From positions 1 to 34,148 of IMG/VR virus record IMGVR_UViG_3300032333_000308: a stretch of DNA of 34,148 nucleotides; one strand, written 5' to 3'. A program made the position numbers and the translations under genes. The DNA is from a virus. Below the pieces are notes generated by a model, which saw only the letters and a list, made by a program, of their open reading frames with translations, had not been told where the DNA came from and made no database searches. This document shows, one piece after another, positions 1 through 5,630 of this stretch. The number at the start of each line of letters is the position of its first letter. Positions within the stretch are counted from its first letter, which is position 1.

Positions 1-123
1 CCTTATTAATCCCAAGAAGGAGGACACATGAGTGATGATTTATATTTGATGTTAATTATGTTTATTTTTGGCAGTATGCTTTTATATTTTACGAGGTGAG
101 AAATGACCAGAGAACAAAAAATC
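1..123. repeat. 123-bp exact terminal direct repeat, left copy
   Basis: These bases are identical to 34026-34148. The repeat covers the end of one gene, a complete 23-codon gene and the first codons of the next, so the genes read continuously across the junction. This is what a circular molecule, or a circularly permuted phage genome assembled with an overlap, looks like. A true short terminal repeat of a linear genome is also possible but cannot be told apart here. Unique length is about 34,025 bp. Confidence 0.97.
28..99 (+). CDS. 23-residue single-helix membrane peptide
   Basis: This short ORF begins at an ATG 7 nt after a strong AAGGAGG ribosome binding site. It encodes a peptide that is nearly all hydrophobic after a short acidic N-terminus (MSDD), with a core rich in Leu, Ile, Met and Phe, and ends Phe-Thr-Arg. 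It is therefore a predicted single transmembrane segment. It lies between the stop of the preceding early gene and the next early gene, both a few bases away, so it is part of the early operon. The function is unknown. A complete second copy (34053-34124) exists only because of the terminal repeat. Confidence 0.6.
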   Translation: MSDDLYLMLIMFIFGSMLLYFTR

Positions 124-396
124 GAGGCTCTCTCAAAGGAATATGAGCGAGACGATACCAGAGTTAAACGAGGTCCAGCAAATTCATTTAAACAAGGAAT
201 GCTCGCAGGCATACGCTTAAGGGATGAGGAGTTGTTGGCTATGGAGTTTGATGAGGACAAAACACTTAGTGAATGCTTTAAAGGGCAAATACCTATTCAC
301 GCATTAAACACATGGACGTGGGAAATGTTTCGCGATGGCGCTCGCTGGCAGTACGAACAATTTATTAAAGCGATCAAGGGGGATGGGGATGTTTGA
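103..396 (+). CDS. Hypothetical early protein, 97 aa
   Basis: The ATG follows a GAGGTGAG ribosome binding site. The protein is charged and probably helical, with no membrane segment. A C-terminal stretch reading WTWEMFRDGARWQYEQF resembles short conserved segments of small cytoplasmic phage early proteins, but I do not recognise a family. It overlaps the next gene by 8 bases, which suggests translational coupling within the early operon. The first seven codons recur at 34128-34148 because of the terminal repeat. Confidence 0.75.
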   Translation: MTREQKIEALSKEYERDDTRVKRGPANSFKQGMLAGIRLRDEELLAMEFDEDKTLSECFKGQIPIHALNTWTWEMFRDGARWQYEQFIKAIKGDGDV

Positions 397-931
397 TCCG
401 TCAACAGTGTGTTTTGAAATTAAATATCCATGGTATAAAAACACTAGCTTCGGAAAATATCGAGATACATTTATTAGGATTTGGCACGAAGACCCATGTC
501 GTGACGGTAGCGATGATTCTTGTGATTGGTTTGGACACAAGAGAAAATTAACCAAAGCCGAAAAAGCATTAGCCGAAGCTATTTATAACATGGAGCCCAT
601 TCTAGATAACGGTCCATTTTATCCAGATCATGAAGCGCATCGACGGTTTCAAAAAGTAAAAGAAGCGAAATGGATTTGGCGAAAAAGATCAAAACTCAGA
701 TGGCATCCGCGCTACCATTTTTGGCATTGGAGAATACAAATTGTGCCTCTCCAACATTTAAGGCGCTGGTTGTTTGATAGGTGTTCTTTTTGTAATAAGC
801 GTTTTTTATGGAGAGACGTAAAACAAGGGAATATTATGGGTAGCTGGAGCGGAGCTTCTATTTGGCATCAAGGCTGTGATAAGCACACATATAAATCACC
901 CACGCCAGATGGCGGGAAGGAAGGCGAATGA
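389..931 (+). CDS. Hypothetical phage protein with DGSDDSC motif, 180 aa
   Basis: I place the start at the ATG at 389 because an AAGGGGG site ends 6 nt before it; longer in-frame starts upstream lack one. Near residue 40 is an HEDPCRDGSDDSCDWF segment of a kind I associate with conserved phage proteins of unknown role. The middle is rich in Trp, Arg and His. The C-terminal third has Cys-x2-Cys (CSFC) followed by WHQGC, which could bind zinc. The stop overlaps the next start as ATGA, so the genes are coupled. No membrane segment is seen. Function unknown. Confidence 0.8.
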   Translation: MFDPSTVCFEIKYPWYKNTSFGKYRDTFIRIWHEDPCRDGSDDSCDWFGHKRKLTKAEKALAEAIYNMEPILDNGPFYPDHEAHRRFQKVKEAKWIWRKRSKLRWHPRYHFWHWRIQIVPLQHLRRWLFDRCSFCNKRFLWRDVKQGNIMGSWSGASIWHQGCDKHTYKSPTPDGGKEGE

Positions 932-1134
932 AACTATATTTAGTCCAATGTGATAAATGCAGAACAAGACAGTCCATGAAGTGGAACGGAGAGCACTGGT
1001 TAGCTCCCGAAGGTTGGGCTCAGCTTTATGATGATTTTCTTTCGCAAGACTTGAATCGTCACCTATGTCCAACATGCAGTCCAGTTGTTAAGGTAAAAGA
1101 GAAACCCACCAAAAGGAGCAAGGGGTATGATTAG
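928..1134 (+). CDS. Small zinc-ribbon-like protein, 68 aa
   Basis: Two Cys-x2-Cys pairs (CDKC at residues 8-11 and CPTC near residue 47) flank an aromatic, acidic middle, the layout of a zinc ribbon. The C-terminus is lysine-rich. It is coupled to the preceding gene by an ATGA overlap and overlaps the next start by 8 bases. It may bind nucleic acid or a host protein, but this is inference from the Cys pattern only. Confidence 0.75.
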   Translation: MKLYLVQCDKCRTRQSMKWNGEHWLAPEGWAQLYDDFLSQDLNRHLCPTCSPVVKVKEKPTKRSKGYD

Positions 1135-1357
1135 CATACCAATTATATTCGGATGGCTTTGTTTCCATAGAAAAGAACAGCTTTGTTTGGCGAGAAAGCC
1201 AATACTCGTTTGCCACTATCATAGGGCAGGATGGATGTATAGATTCACAGATCTCTACTGCAAACGGCTTTTTGTTATCGGTAAAGATAAAATGCCGAGT
1301 GGAAATTTAGATGAATGGGACCCTTGGTATTCGAGAGAAGGAGGGTCTCCAAAATGA
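1127..1357 (+). CDS. Hypothetical early protein, 76 aa
   Basis: The start has a good AAAGGAGC ribosome binding site and lies inside the end of the preceding gene. The first dozen residues are hydrophobic (ISIPIIFGWLCF) and are followed by several Cys and His residues (LCLAR, LVCHYHR, LYCKR), so either metal binding or a short membrane anchor is possible. It ends with an ATGA overlap into the next gene. I do not recognise it. Confidence 0.7.
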   Translation: MISIPIIFGWLCFHRKEQLCLARKPILVCHYHRAGWMYRFTDLYCKRLFVIGKDKMPSGNLDEWDPWYSREGGSPK

Positions 1358-1791
1358 CAACCCCCACCGACAAAAGCCCACGTTCGTTTTGGATTTACGC
1401 ATTCAAAAAAACTGGTGGAGTTATCGACTGTAGAAGATCGCCAACACCAGTTAGGTTTGACCCAGAGTTAGACGAAGAAATCCACGTCATAGAGGCAAGC
1501 GCCTATCTCGCCGTGAAGCAAGAACTGGTTGTAAAGCGTATCGACTACGACGCTCTTAATAATTCAAACAGGAAACTGGCAGAGGCGAACGCTCGCATTG
1601 TTGAGTTTGAAGATATTAAAAGGGGACACTTGAAGGTACAAGAAAAACTCCAGCAAGAGCTTGAAGATGTTTGTAATTTACTAAACGAGATTTATTCAGA
1701 CTGCGAGATCGCCGACACTGAGGGTATGACTTGTAGTAATGCCGAAAAGGTACGTGAGTTTTTCAGCAAGAGGAATAAAGAGAATGAATAA
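1354..1791 (+). CDS. Coiled-coil early protein, 145 aa
   Basis: I chose the ATG at 1354, which overlaps the upstream stop (ATGA) and follows a GGAGGG site; an in-frame codon further upstream is less likely. Residues 1-50 look globular. Residues about 55-110 have the heptad pattern and charge of a coiled coil, with many Leu, Glu, Lys and Gln residues. Three Cys residues lie near the C-terminus. Coiled-coil early proteins of this size are common in phage operons without known roles. Confidence 0.75.
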   Translation: MTTPTDKSPRSFWIYAFKKTGGVIDCRRSPTPVRFDPELDEEIHVIEASAYLAVKQELVVKRIDYDALNNSNRKLAEANARIVEFEDIKRGHLKVQEKLQQELEDVCNLLNEIYSDCEIADTEGMTCSNAEKVREFFSKRNKENE

Positions 1792-2059
1792 CGACAAAAC
1801 TCCACGTGAGTGCATTACTCACCACCATGCTTGTGACTGTAGGGAGCGGTTGTTTGAACAGACAAAGCAAGAACTGGAAACAGTAAAGACAAACAGGAAG
1901 TACCATGTTGAAAATTACCAAGGGGTATGTAAGGAGCTTGAAGCATCTCGGCTACAGATCAAAGATCTTACGAGTGCTCTTGAGGATTTACTCAACTATA
2001 GTTACTTACACGCCGGAGAAAAAGCAAAGGAAACTCTCAAGAAGTTGAAACAAAAATGA
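1784..2059 (+). CDS. Coiled-coil protein with Cys/His-rich N-terminus, 91 aa
   Basis: The ATG at 1784 overlaps the end of the preceding gene. Near the N-terminus is the cluster CITHHHACDC, which could hold a metal ion. It is followed by a long charged helix with heptad-like spacing (about residues 20-75) similar in style to the preceding protein, so the two may have arisen by duplication or may pair. Translation is presumably coupled to the upstream gene. Function unknown. Confidence 0.7.
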   Translation: MNNDKTPRECITHHHACDCRERLFEQTKQELETVKTNRKYHVENYQGVCKELEASRLQIKDLTSALEDLLNYSYLHAGEKAKETLKKLKQK

Positions 2060-2090
2060 TTATTCATATGCAAAAAACAAAGGAGACAAA

Positions 2091-2354
2091 ATGAAAAAAG
2101 TAATTAACGTAACGGAAGTAGACGGAGAAGGCTTAGAAGCTTTCTTAGGGCAAAAAATAACAGTTTACTGTTTTGGATTTATTTATACCGGCATCCTTGA
2201 GGGTGTGAATAGTAAATTTATTAAAATCAGTGGGGCTAAAATTGTTTATGACACTGGCTCGCACACCTCTAAAGACTACGCGACAGCGGAGCCAATGCCT
2301 GGAGCATGGTACGTGATGATTTCTGCTATTGAGTCTTTTGGAGATTTTAAATAA
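2091..2354 (+). CDS. Hypothetical protein, SH3/Sm-like barrel candidate, 87 aa
   Basis: The ATG follows AAAGGAGAC by a short spacer. The sequence alternates short beta-like strands (KITVYCFGFIYTGILEGV, FIKISGAKIVYD) in the way small SH3-like or Sm-like barrels do, where a ligand-binding strand is followed by a Gly turn. That fold is inference from strand pattern. It closes the ordinary early operon: after it come the repeat ORF, the tRNA and the RNA element. Confidence 0.75.
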   Translation: MKKVINVTEVDGEGLEAFLGQKITVYCFGFIYTGILEGVNSKFIKISGAKIVYDTGSHTSKDYATAEPMPGAWYVMISAIESFGDFK

Positions 2355-2549
2355 ATGTCTGCAAATAGAAAAACATTATTAAAAATTAAATATTGGTCAC
2401 GGTCACGGTCATGGTCACAGTCAGGGTCAGGGTCAGGGTCACAGTCACGGTCATGGTCATGGTCAGGGTCATGGTCATGGTCAGGGTCAGGGTCACAGTC
2501 ACGGTCATGGTCAGGGTCACGGTCACGGTCATGGTCAGGGTCACGGTAA
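2355..2549 (+). CDS. Low-complexity (S-R/W/G)n repeat ORF, 64 aa
   Basis: The ATG abuts the upstream stop and has a GGAG site 11 nt before it. After 13 ordinary residues the rest is a dipeptide repeat in which every second residue is Ser and the other is Trp, Arg, Gly or Gln. It is read from a tandem hexanucleotide array. The same DNA in the +1 frame encodes an uninterrupted Gly-His/Gly-Gln repeat (open from 2383 to the TAA at 2554-2556) but has no start codon of its own. It is not certain which frame, if any, is the product. The protein would be intrinsically disordered. Confidence 0.4.
   Translation: MSANRKTLLKIKYWSRSRSWSQSGSGSGSQSRSWSWSGSWSWSGSGSQSRSWSGSRSRSWSGSR
2395..2547. repeat. 25.5-unit tandem hexanucleotide array, GGTCAN
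   Basis: There are 25 consecutive six-base units plus a half unit. The sixth base varies: C in 10 units, T in 7, G in 8, never A. Three units begin with A instead of G. A block of five units (2425-2454) is repeated exactly at 2479-2508, which shows growth by duplication or slippage. The period is a multiple of three, so unit gain or loss would keep any reading frame. Confidence 0.95.
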
Positions 2550-2577
2550 AATCTAACAAGACAGTTACCGAAAAAGT

Positions 2578-2604
2578 AATTGTCCGTTCAATATATGGAC
2601 GATT
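2578..2604 (+). other. Hairpin upstream of the tRNA
   Basis: Eight bases, AATTGTCC, pair with GGACGATT (one G-T pair) across an 11-base AT-rich loop. It lies just before the tRNA. There is no T-run after it, so it is not a clear terminator; it could mark a processing site or be incidental. Confidence 0.4.
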
Positions 2605-2612
2605 GAGTTGAT

Positions 2613-2687
2613 AGCAATATAGCTAAACGGTAGAGCGCTGGTTTGGCTTAATCAGAGGTGTTGGTTCAAATCCAACTATTGCTACCA
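2613..2687 (+). tRNA. tRNA with encoded CCA; anticodon unresolved (8-nt loop)
   Basis: The cloverleaf is clear. A 7-bp acceptor stem AGCAATA/TATTGCT is followed by A73 and a genome-encoded CCA. The D arm carries the usual GG pair, and the T arm has stem GTTGG/CCAAC with loop TTCAAAT. The anticodon arm is unusual: the only good 5-bp stem, CTGGT/ATCAG, leaves an 8-base loop TTGGCTTA and a 4-base variable region. Taking U33 as the second loop base gives anticodon GGC (Ala), but the acceptor lacks the G3-U70 pair of alanine tRNAs. UGG (Pro) is an alternative reading. It may be a four-base decoder or a degenerate tRNA. Confidence 0.75.
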
Positions 2688-2688
2688 A

Positions 2689-2827
2689 CTGAGTCGGGCT
2701 AGCGGCGCTTTTAGCGCGAGTTTTGATGGGTTGAGAATGTGCCTGAGAAAGTCTGCTGGACGCCCATATAGGTCCCTTAAAAAAGGATAAAAAGCTGGCA
2801 TAGCCTTTTGGCCTAGCCCTGACTCAG
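2689..2827 (+). ncRNA. Candidate structured RNA, about 139 nt, closed by a 14-bp stem
   Basis: The ends pair almost perfectly: 2689-2702 with 2813-2827, 14 bp with one bulged base at 2820. Inside are a perfect GCGCT/AGCGC hairpin (2705-2717), an ATGGG/CCCAT helix (2726-2730 with 2763-2767) and short hairpins at 2775-2786 and 2803-2812. It begins two bases after the tRNA CCA end and stops just before the ribosome binding site of a 34-codon ORF. I could not match it to a known family. It may be cotranscribed with the tRNA and released by processing, or it may act as the leader of the small ORF. Confidence 0.5.
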
Positions 2828-2844
2828 CTTTTAAAGGAGAGAGT

Positions 2845-2949
2845 ATGTACGGTAAATGGCTTGATAGTTTAGGCTACACAAAATTGACATTAAGAGAACA
2901 AATTTACGGAATGTTATTTTGGCTCACGCTAATGGTTTTGTGTGCTTAA
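2845..2949 (+). CDS. 34-residue membrane peptide
   Basis: The ATG is preceded by AAAGGAGAG at good spacing. The first 19 residues are mixed and the last 15 (YGMLFWLTLMVLC region) form a predicted membrane helix. It follows directly on the structured RNA element. Size and layout are like those of small phage membrane peptides and also of type I toxins, but there is no direct evidence for either role. Confidence 0.5.
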   Translation: MYGKWLDSLGYTKLTLREQIYGMLFWLTLMVLCA

Positions 2950-2966
2950 CCAACCCGCCCGCTTGT

Positions 2967-3164
2967 CTAGCTTGATTTGCGCTCTTTTAGGAATTGCTTA
3001 TATAGCTCTTTAACCGTGGGCTCAACGACTTCCCGGACTGGGCCAGCTATATCAAACTCAAAATCAGTCATTTCTTGCACCATGGCTTTAGCTTCTTCGC
3101 TAACTCGCATGGAAAATATCTTTGGATAAAGTGCCGTCTTTTTTTTTCTCAATTTCACGCTCAT
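2967..3164 (-). CDS. Ribbon-helix-helix-like DNA-binding protein, 65 aa
   Basis: I chose the ATG at 3164 because it follows GGGGGA by 5 nt; upstream in-frame codons lack a site and would overlap the promoter. After a basic N-terminus (KLRKKK), residues 15-22 (KIFSMRVS) suit a beta strand, followed by two helices (about 23-35 and 39-58). That is the order of the Arc/MetJ/CopG ribbon-helix-helix fold, in which strands from two subunits contact the DNA major groove. It is one of only two leftward genes in the genome. An inverted repeat over its own -10 box suggests autoregulation. It may also act on the late promoter side. Confidence 0.6.
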   Translation of the reverse strand: MSVKLRKKKTALYPKIFSMRVSEEAKAMVQEMTDFEFDIAGPVREVVEPTVKELYKQFLKERKSS

Positions 3165-3206
3165 GTTTATCCCCCGAAAACTAACAATAAACCATAAGGA
3201 AACGCT

Positions 3207-3241
3207 TTGTAAAAGTATATTACAAGTAAACGTTTTGTTAA
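3207..3241 (-). promoter_or_regulatory. Leftward promoter with overlapping operator
   Basis: On the minus strand TTAACA (3241-3236) and TATACT (3219-3214) are separated by 16 bp. The perfect inverted repeat TTGTAA-N7-TTACAA (3207-3225) covers the -10 box. In addition AAACGCTTTGT at 3200 recurs as AAACGTTTTGT at 3228. This fits an autoregulated promoter for the leftward gene that starts at 3164. Confidence 0.6.
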
Positions 3242-3306
3242 CGCGCAATCGTTCTTAACCTCTTAATAAACGGCTTTCAAGCCAACACAAAAATAAGGGG
3301 AATTTT

Positions 3307-3531
3307 ATGGAAAAAGCATATGACGTAAAAGGGCTTTTGGAAGAGTTAAAAGGGCAAGGTGTAGAGGTCGCAGAGGAAGCAGCGAAGGTTGTAATTAAAT
3401 CTGTGTTTTCATGGGTTAGTAAGTCGGCCCAAGTTTCTCAAACTCCTTACGACGATATGATTGCGGTAATTTTGCCAAAGCTTGAGGCTTACGCTCTAGA
3501 GCAAGCCGATAAAATCAACGCTCAAGGTTAG
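3307..3531 (+). CDS. Hypothetical protein at start of lysis region, 74 aa
   Basis: The start follows AAGGGGA. The protein is helical and acidic, with a moderately hydrophobic middle (KVVIKSVFSWVSKSA) too short and polar for a confident membrane helix. Its stop directly abuts the next start (TAGATG), so it is translated together with the spanin-like pair. It could be a holin-related or virion protein; I do not recognise it. Confidence 0.75.
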   Translation: MEKAYDVKGLLEELKGQGVEVAEEAAKVVIKSVFSWVSKSAQVSQTPYDDMIAVILPKLEAYALEQADKINAQG

Positions 3532-3789
3532 ATGGCAGCGCTCATTGCGTTTCTAACACCAATTCTAAGCCCGATCATCTCTGGCGTTGTGAGTAAACAG
3601 CTTACAGAGATGCGCATCGAGCTTCAAAACTGGATGAAAGAAAACAACATAGCCGCCGCAAAAATAAGCGCAATAACAGTTGAGGCTAAGAGCCTTCTTG
3701 AGGAGTTAGACAATGCTCAAAGTGAAGCAGAGAGAAAAGTGGTTTTACGGAAAATCTCTAATTTTTCTGACCTTAAGCATTTGCTGTAG
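3532..3789 (+). CDS. Candidate inner-membrane spanin (Rz-like), 85 aa
   Basis: Residues 2-20 (AALIAFLTPILSPIISGVV) form an N-terminal membrane anchor, and residues 25-80 are a charged helix with coiled-coil character, which is the plan of an i-spanin reaching across the periplasm. The last 77 bases overlap the next gene in the +1 frame, whose product looks like an outer-membrane lipoprotein, matching the overlapping Rz/Rz1 arrangement. At 85 residues it is short for the family. The function (fusing inner and outer membranes at lysis) is inferred from this arrangement. Confidence 0.55.
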   Translation: MAALIAFLTPILSPIISGVVSKQLTEMRIELQNWMKENNIAAAKISAITVEAKSLLEELDNAQSEAERKVVLRKISNFSDLKHLL

Positions 3790-4003
3790 CTGTACGACTC
3801 TTCGGGCGCCTCCAAAGATTACTAAATGTTTGGCGGATTTTAATCGCGGTGGTCTTGATTGTATTAACTCAAGTGGGACTGAGTTTTTTTTAAAATTCTC
3901 AGACAAGGACATCGATAAACATATCTGTATTCCGGGAAAGCAGTTCATCGACGCAACCGCCTGGTTACAGGAACTTATAATCGTTATGACGAAGGGGAAA
4001 TAA
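3713..4003 (+). CDS. Candidate outer-membrane spanin lipoprotein (Rz1-like), 96 aa
   Basis: The ATG lies inside the preceding gene, in the +1 frame. Residues 1-28 look like a lipoprotein signal: basic start, hydrophobic stretch SLIFLTLSICCSC, then polar residues. The likely acylated Cys is the last of the three (CCSC), which departs from the usual L-x-G-C lipobox. Unlike Rz1 the mature part is not especially proline-rich. Position, overlap and the endolysin next door support a spanin role, but it could also be an unrelated small lipoprotein. Confidence 0.5.
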   Translation: MLKVKQREKWFYGKSLIFLTLSICCSCTTLRAPPKITKCLADFNRGGLDCINSSGTEFFLKFSDKDIDKHICIPGKQFIDATAWLQELIIVMTKGK

Positions 4004-4549
4004 ATGGAAATTCAAAATAGAAATAAAGCCGTACTATTAAAAGCGGCAAGTCAGTTAGGCGTTAGAGAGGTTATTGGAAAAAAAGACAACCCTCAGATTG
4101 TTGAGTATCAAAGATATTCGACGATAAAAAATCTCTTCGGTTGGGCTGATAGCGTCCCATGGTGCGCGACCTTTGTTTGCTGGGTGCTTGAGAAGGTCGG
4201 GATGACCTCCACTAATTCAGCAAGCGCAAGATCGTTTGAGAATTGGGGCGTGTCAGTTAGGTTTGACCCCCTTCCGGGTGACATTGTTGTTTTTTGGCGC
4301 GATTCGCTTAAGAGCGGAAAAGGGCACGTAACAATCTTTTTAGCGAAGGTCGGCGATATGCTTTACTGCTTGGGCGGGAATCAATCTGATTCAGTCAATA
4401 TAAGCACCTATGGGACATCAAAACTCAGAGATATCCGTCGCAGCTCTAAAGCGCAGGATTATTCAAAAGACGAGATTAACGAACTTCGTGAGCTTGCGGG
4501 TCAGATTATGGCTGGGAAGAAAGTCGATTCAAGTGGGAAGGTTGTTTAG
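4004..4549 (+). CDS. Endolysin, NlpC/P60-CHAP-like cysteine peptidase/amidase, 181 aa
   Basis: This protein should cleave peptidoglycan at lysis. Cys54 in the VPWCATFVCW segment, His108 in GKGHVTIF and Asn126 in LGGNQSD are in the order and spacing of the Cys-His-Asn triad of CHAP-type phage lysins; the family I know as TIGR02594 has this look. The N-terminal part carries a KDNPQI segment typical of the family, and the C-terminal 35 residues are charged and may aid substrate binding. There is no signal peptide, so it needs a holin. The ATG follows the preceding stop directly and its own stop overlaps the next GTG. Confidence 0.85.
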   Translation: MEIQNRNKAVLLKAASQLGVREVIGKKDNPQIVEYQRYSTIKNLFGWADSVPWCATFVCWVLEKVGMTSTNSASARSFENWGVSVRFDPLPGDIVVFWRDSLKSGKGHVTIFLAKVGDMLYCLGGNQSDSVNISTYGTSKLRDIRRSSKAQDYSKDEINELRELAGQIMAGKKVDSSGKVV

Positions 4550-4815
4550 TGGCGCTTCCTGCGGGTTCTACAATTATTTCTGAAGAGCTATCTCGAAGCA
4601 CGGCAACGTCACTTGCTGCTTGTGGTGTTGTTTTAAGCCCGAGACAGCTTGAAATATTTGGGCTTCTCTTAAAGGGAAAATCAAACAAAGAAATCGCAGA
4701 GTCATTATTTATCGTCGAAAAAACGGTGAAGTTTCATCTCACAGATATTTACAGAAAATTAAGCGTGAGCTCAAGGACGCAAGCGGTGCTTAAATTTTAC
4801 GGAGCAAGAGTTTAA
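4549..4815 (+). CDS. Stand-alone LuxR/GerE-type helix-turn-helix regulator, 88 aa
   Basis: The GTG start overlaps the endolysin stop (TAGTG). Residues 28-84 match the LuxR/GerE DNA-binding domain: LSPRQLEIFGLLLKGKSNKEIA, then the recognition helix region KTVKFHLTDIYRKL and SSRTQAVLKFY. There is no receiver or ligand-binding domain; 27 residues of unknown structure precede it. LuxR domains usually activate transcription as dimers. Placed at the head of the late region it is a good candidate for a late-gene activator. Confidence 0.85.
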   Translation: MALPAGSTIISEELSRSTATSLAACGVVLSPRQLEIFGLLLKGKSNKEIAESLFIVEKTVKFHLTDIYRKLSVSSRTQAVLKFYGARV

Positions 4816-4819
4816 TCAA

Positions 4820-5227
4820 ATGAAAACTACGGAGGGTATGATTAAAAAACGAATTCCAAAACAGTTTTTGGGAGCGTTTAAGGCCGGACACAGACACGCG
4901 GCAAAGGAGTACGTCGATGAGGAGTTTAGTTTATCTCTATTAAAGCGCGCCGAGCTTGGTTGTGAGAAGTCAAAAGAGGCGCTCGAGTTTATAACTAAAT
5001 TCAATAACGAGTATTACAAGTGTGTTTTTACGAAAACCGAAGAGGATTTTTTTGGCTCACTTGAGGACAGGAGCGAGAGATATCACGAGCGGTACGCCCG
5101 GAAAATGGACATCCTTGCGGCTCCACAAATAAGCATAGAGACGGTCGAGGTTGTCTCTTTTGGCGAGTCTGCTCTTATAGAGCTTATCGATCTAAAAAGG
5201 GAAATGAAAAAATCAAAGAAACAGTAA
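4820..5227 (+). CDS. Hypothetical protein, 135 aa
   Basis: I take the ATG at 4820, 9 nt after GGAGCAAGAG; the ATG at 4838 sits only one base after a GGAGGG and is less likely. The protein is helical and highly charged, with basic ends and an acidic middle (TEEDFFGSLEDRSERYHERY). No domain is recognised. A probable promoter follows its stop, so it may end the lysis/regulator operon. Confidence 0.75.
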   Translation: MKTTEGMIKKRIPKQFLGAFKAGHRHAAKEYVDEEFSLSLLKRAELGCEKSKEALEFITKFNNEYYKCVFTKTEEDFFGSLEDRSERYHERYARKMDILAAPQISIETVEVVSFGESALIELIDLKREMKKSKKQ

Positions 5228-5229
5228 TT

Positions 5230-5257
5230 TTGCCACTTTAAAATGAACCACTAAATT
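5230..5257 (+). promoter_or_regulatory. Candidate late promoter with TTGCCACTT element
   Basis: TTGCCA at 5230-5235 and TAAATT at 5252-5257 are 16 bp apart, a plausible sigma-70-like pair. The -35 lies in a TTTTGCCACTT element that recurs at 11288-11298 upstream of the capsid gene. It would drive the operon starting at 5298. Confidence 0.45.
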
Positions 5258-5297
5258 TTAGCTATCTTAAGAGACGCTAAAAAAGGAGCATTCAGAA

Positions 5298-5630
5298 ATG
5301 AAAAAATCATCCACAAAAAGCGCGAAAAGCCCTTCTTCCCAACCGAAAAGCGCGGCCCCTAATATCCCAAAAGATTTATCCGATCTCTGGGGCGCGGTTG
5401 AGGCCTGTGCAACGGCCTGTAATGTTTTAACAAAAGGCATGTACTCCCCTGAGTATTTAAAGGCGGTCGCAGCGACTCACGGGTTTTTATATAAACTTTA
5501 CGAGAACGCAATCGAGGCGGCAAGTCTTCACCCCGATGCAGCTCTAATACCAGAATTAAAATCCTATAAAGATAAACCAAAAAAATCAGAGGTTCAAAAT
5601 GTCGAAAGCCAAGAAACCATTACTCAGTAA
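5298..5630 (+). CDS. Hypothetical protein, 110 aa
   Basis: The ATG follows AAAAAAGGAGC. The N-terminal 25 residues are Ser/Lys/Pro-rich and disordered. Residues 27-95 form a helical domain (LWGAVEACATACNVLTKG, LYENAIEAASLHP). The C-terminus is again Lys/Glu-rich. It is the first gene after the candidate promoter at 5230 and overlaps the next gene by 32 bases. Function unknown; packaging genes follow. Confidence 0.75.
   Translation: MKKSSTKSAKSPSSQPKSAAPNIPKDLSDLWGAVEACATACNVLTKGMYSPEYLKAVAATHGFLYKLYENAIEAASLHPDAALIPELKSYKDKPKKSEVQNVESQETITQ

Noticed and set aside
2395-2547. CRISPR-like array
   Set aside because: Units are six bases and contiguous, with no spacers; no cas genes are nearby, and the Cas4-like nuclease is in a replication operon.
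2393-2611. Alternative ORF with Val-Thr/Val-Met repeats over the hexamer array
   Set aside because: Its ATG lies at the very start of the array, has no ribosome binding site, and any frame through a 6-bp repeat stays open. It also runs to within two bases of the tRNA.
2613-2687. Calling the tRNA as tRNA-Ala(GGC)
   Set aside because: The G3-U70 pair that marks alanine tRNAs is absent and the loop is one base too long, so the isotype is left open.
2735-2775. Partial likeness of the RNA element to the RNase P GAGGAAAGUCC box or to a hammerhead core
   Set aside because: Only GAGAAAGTC resembles the RNase P box and the other conserved regions are missing; the CUGANGA and GAAA parts of a hammerhead do not match.
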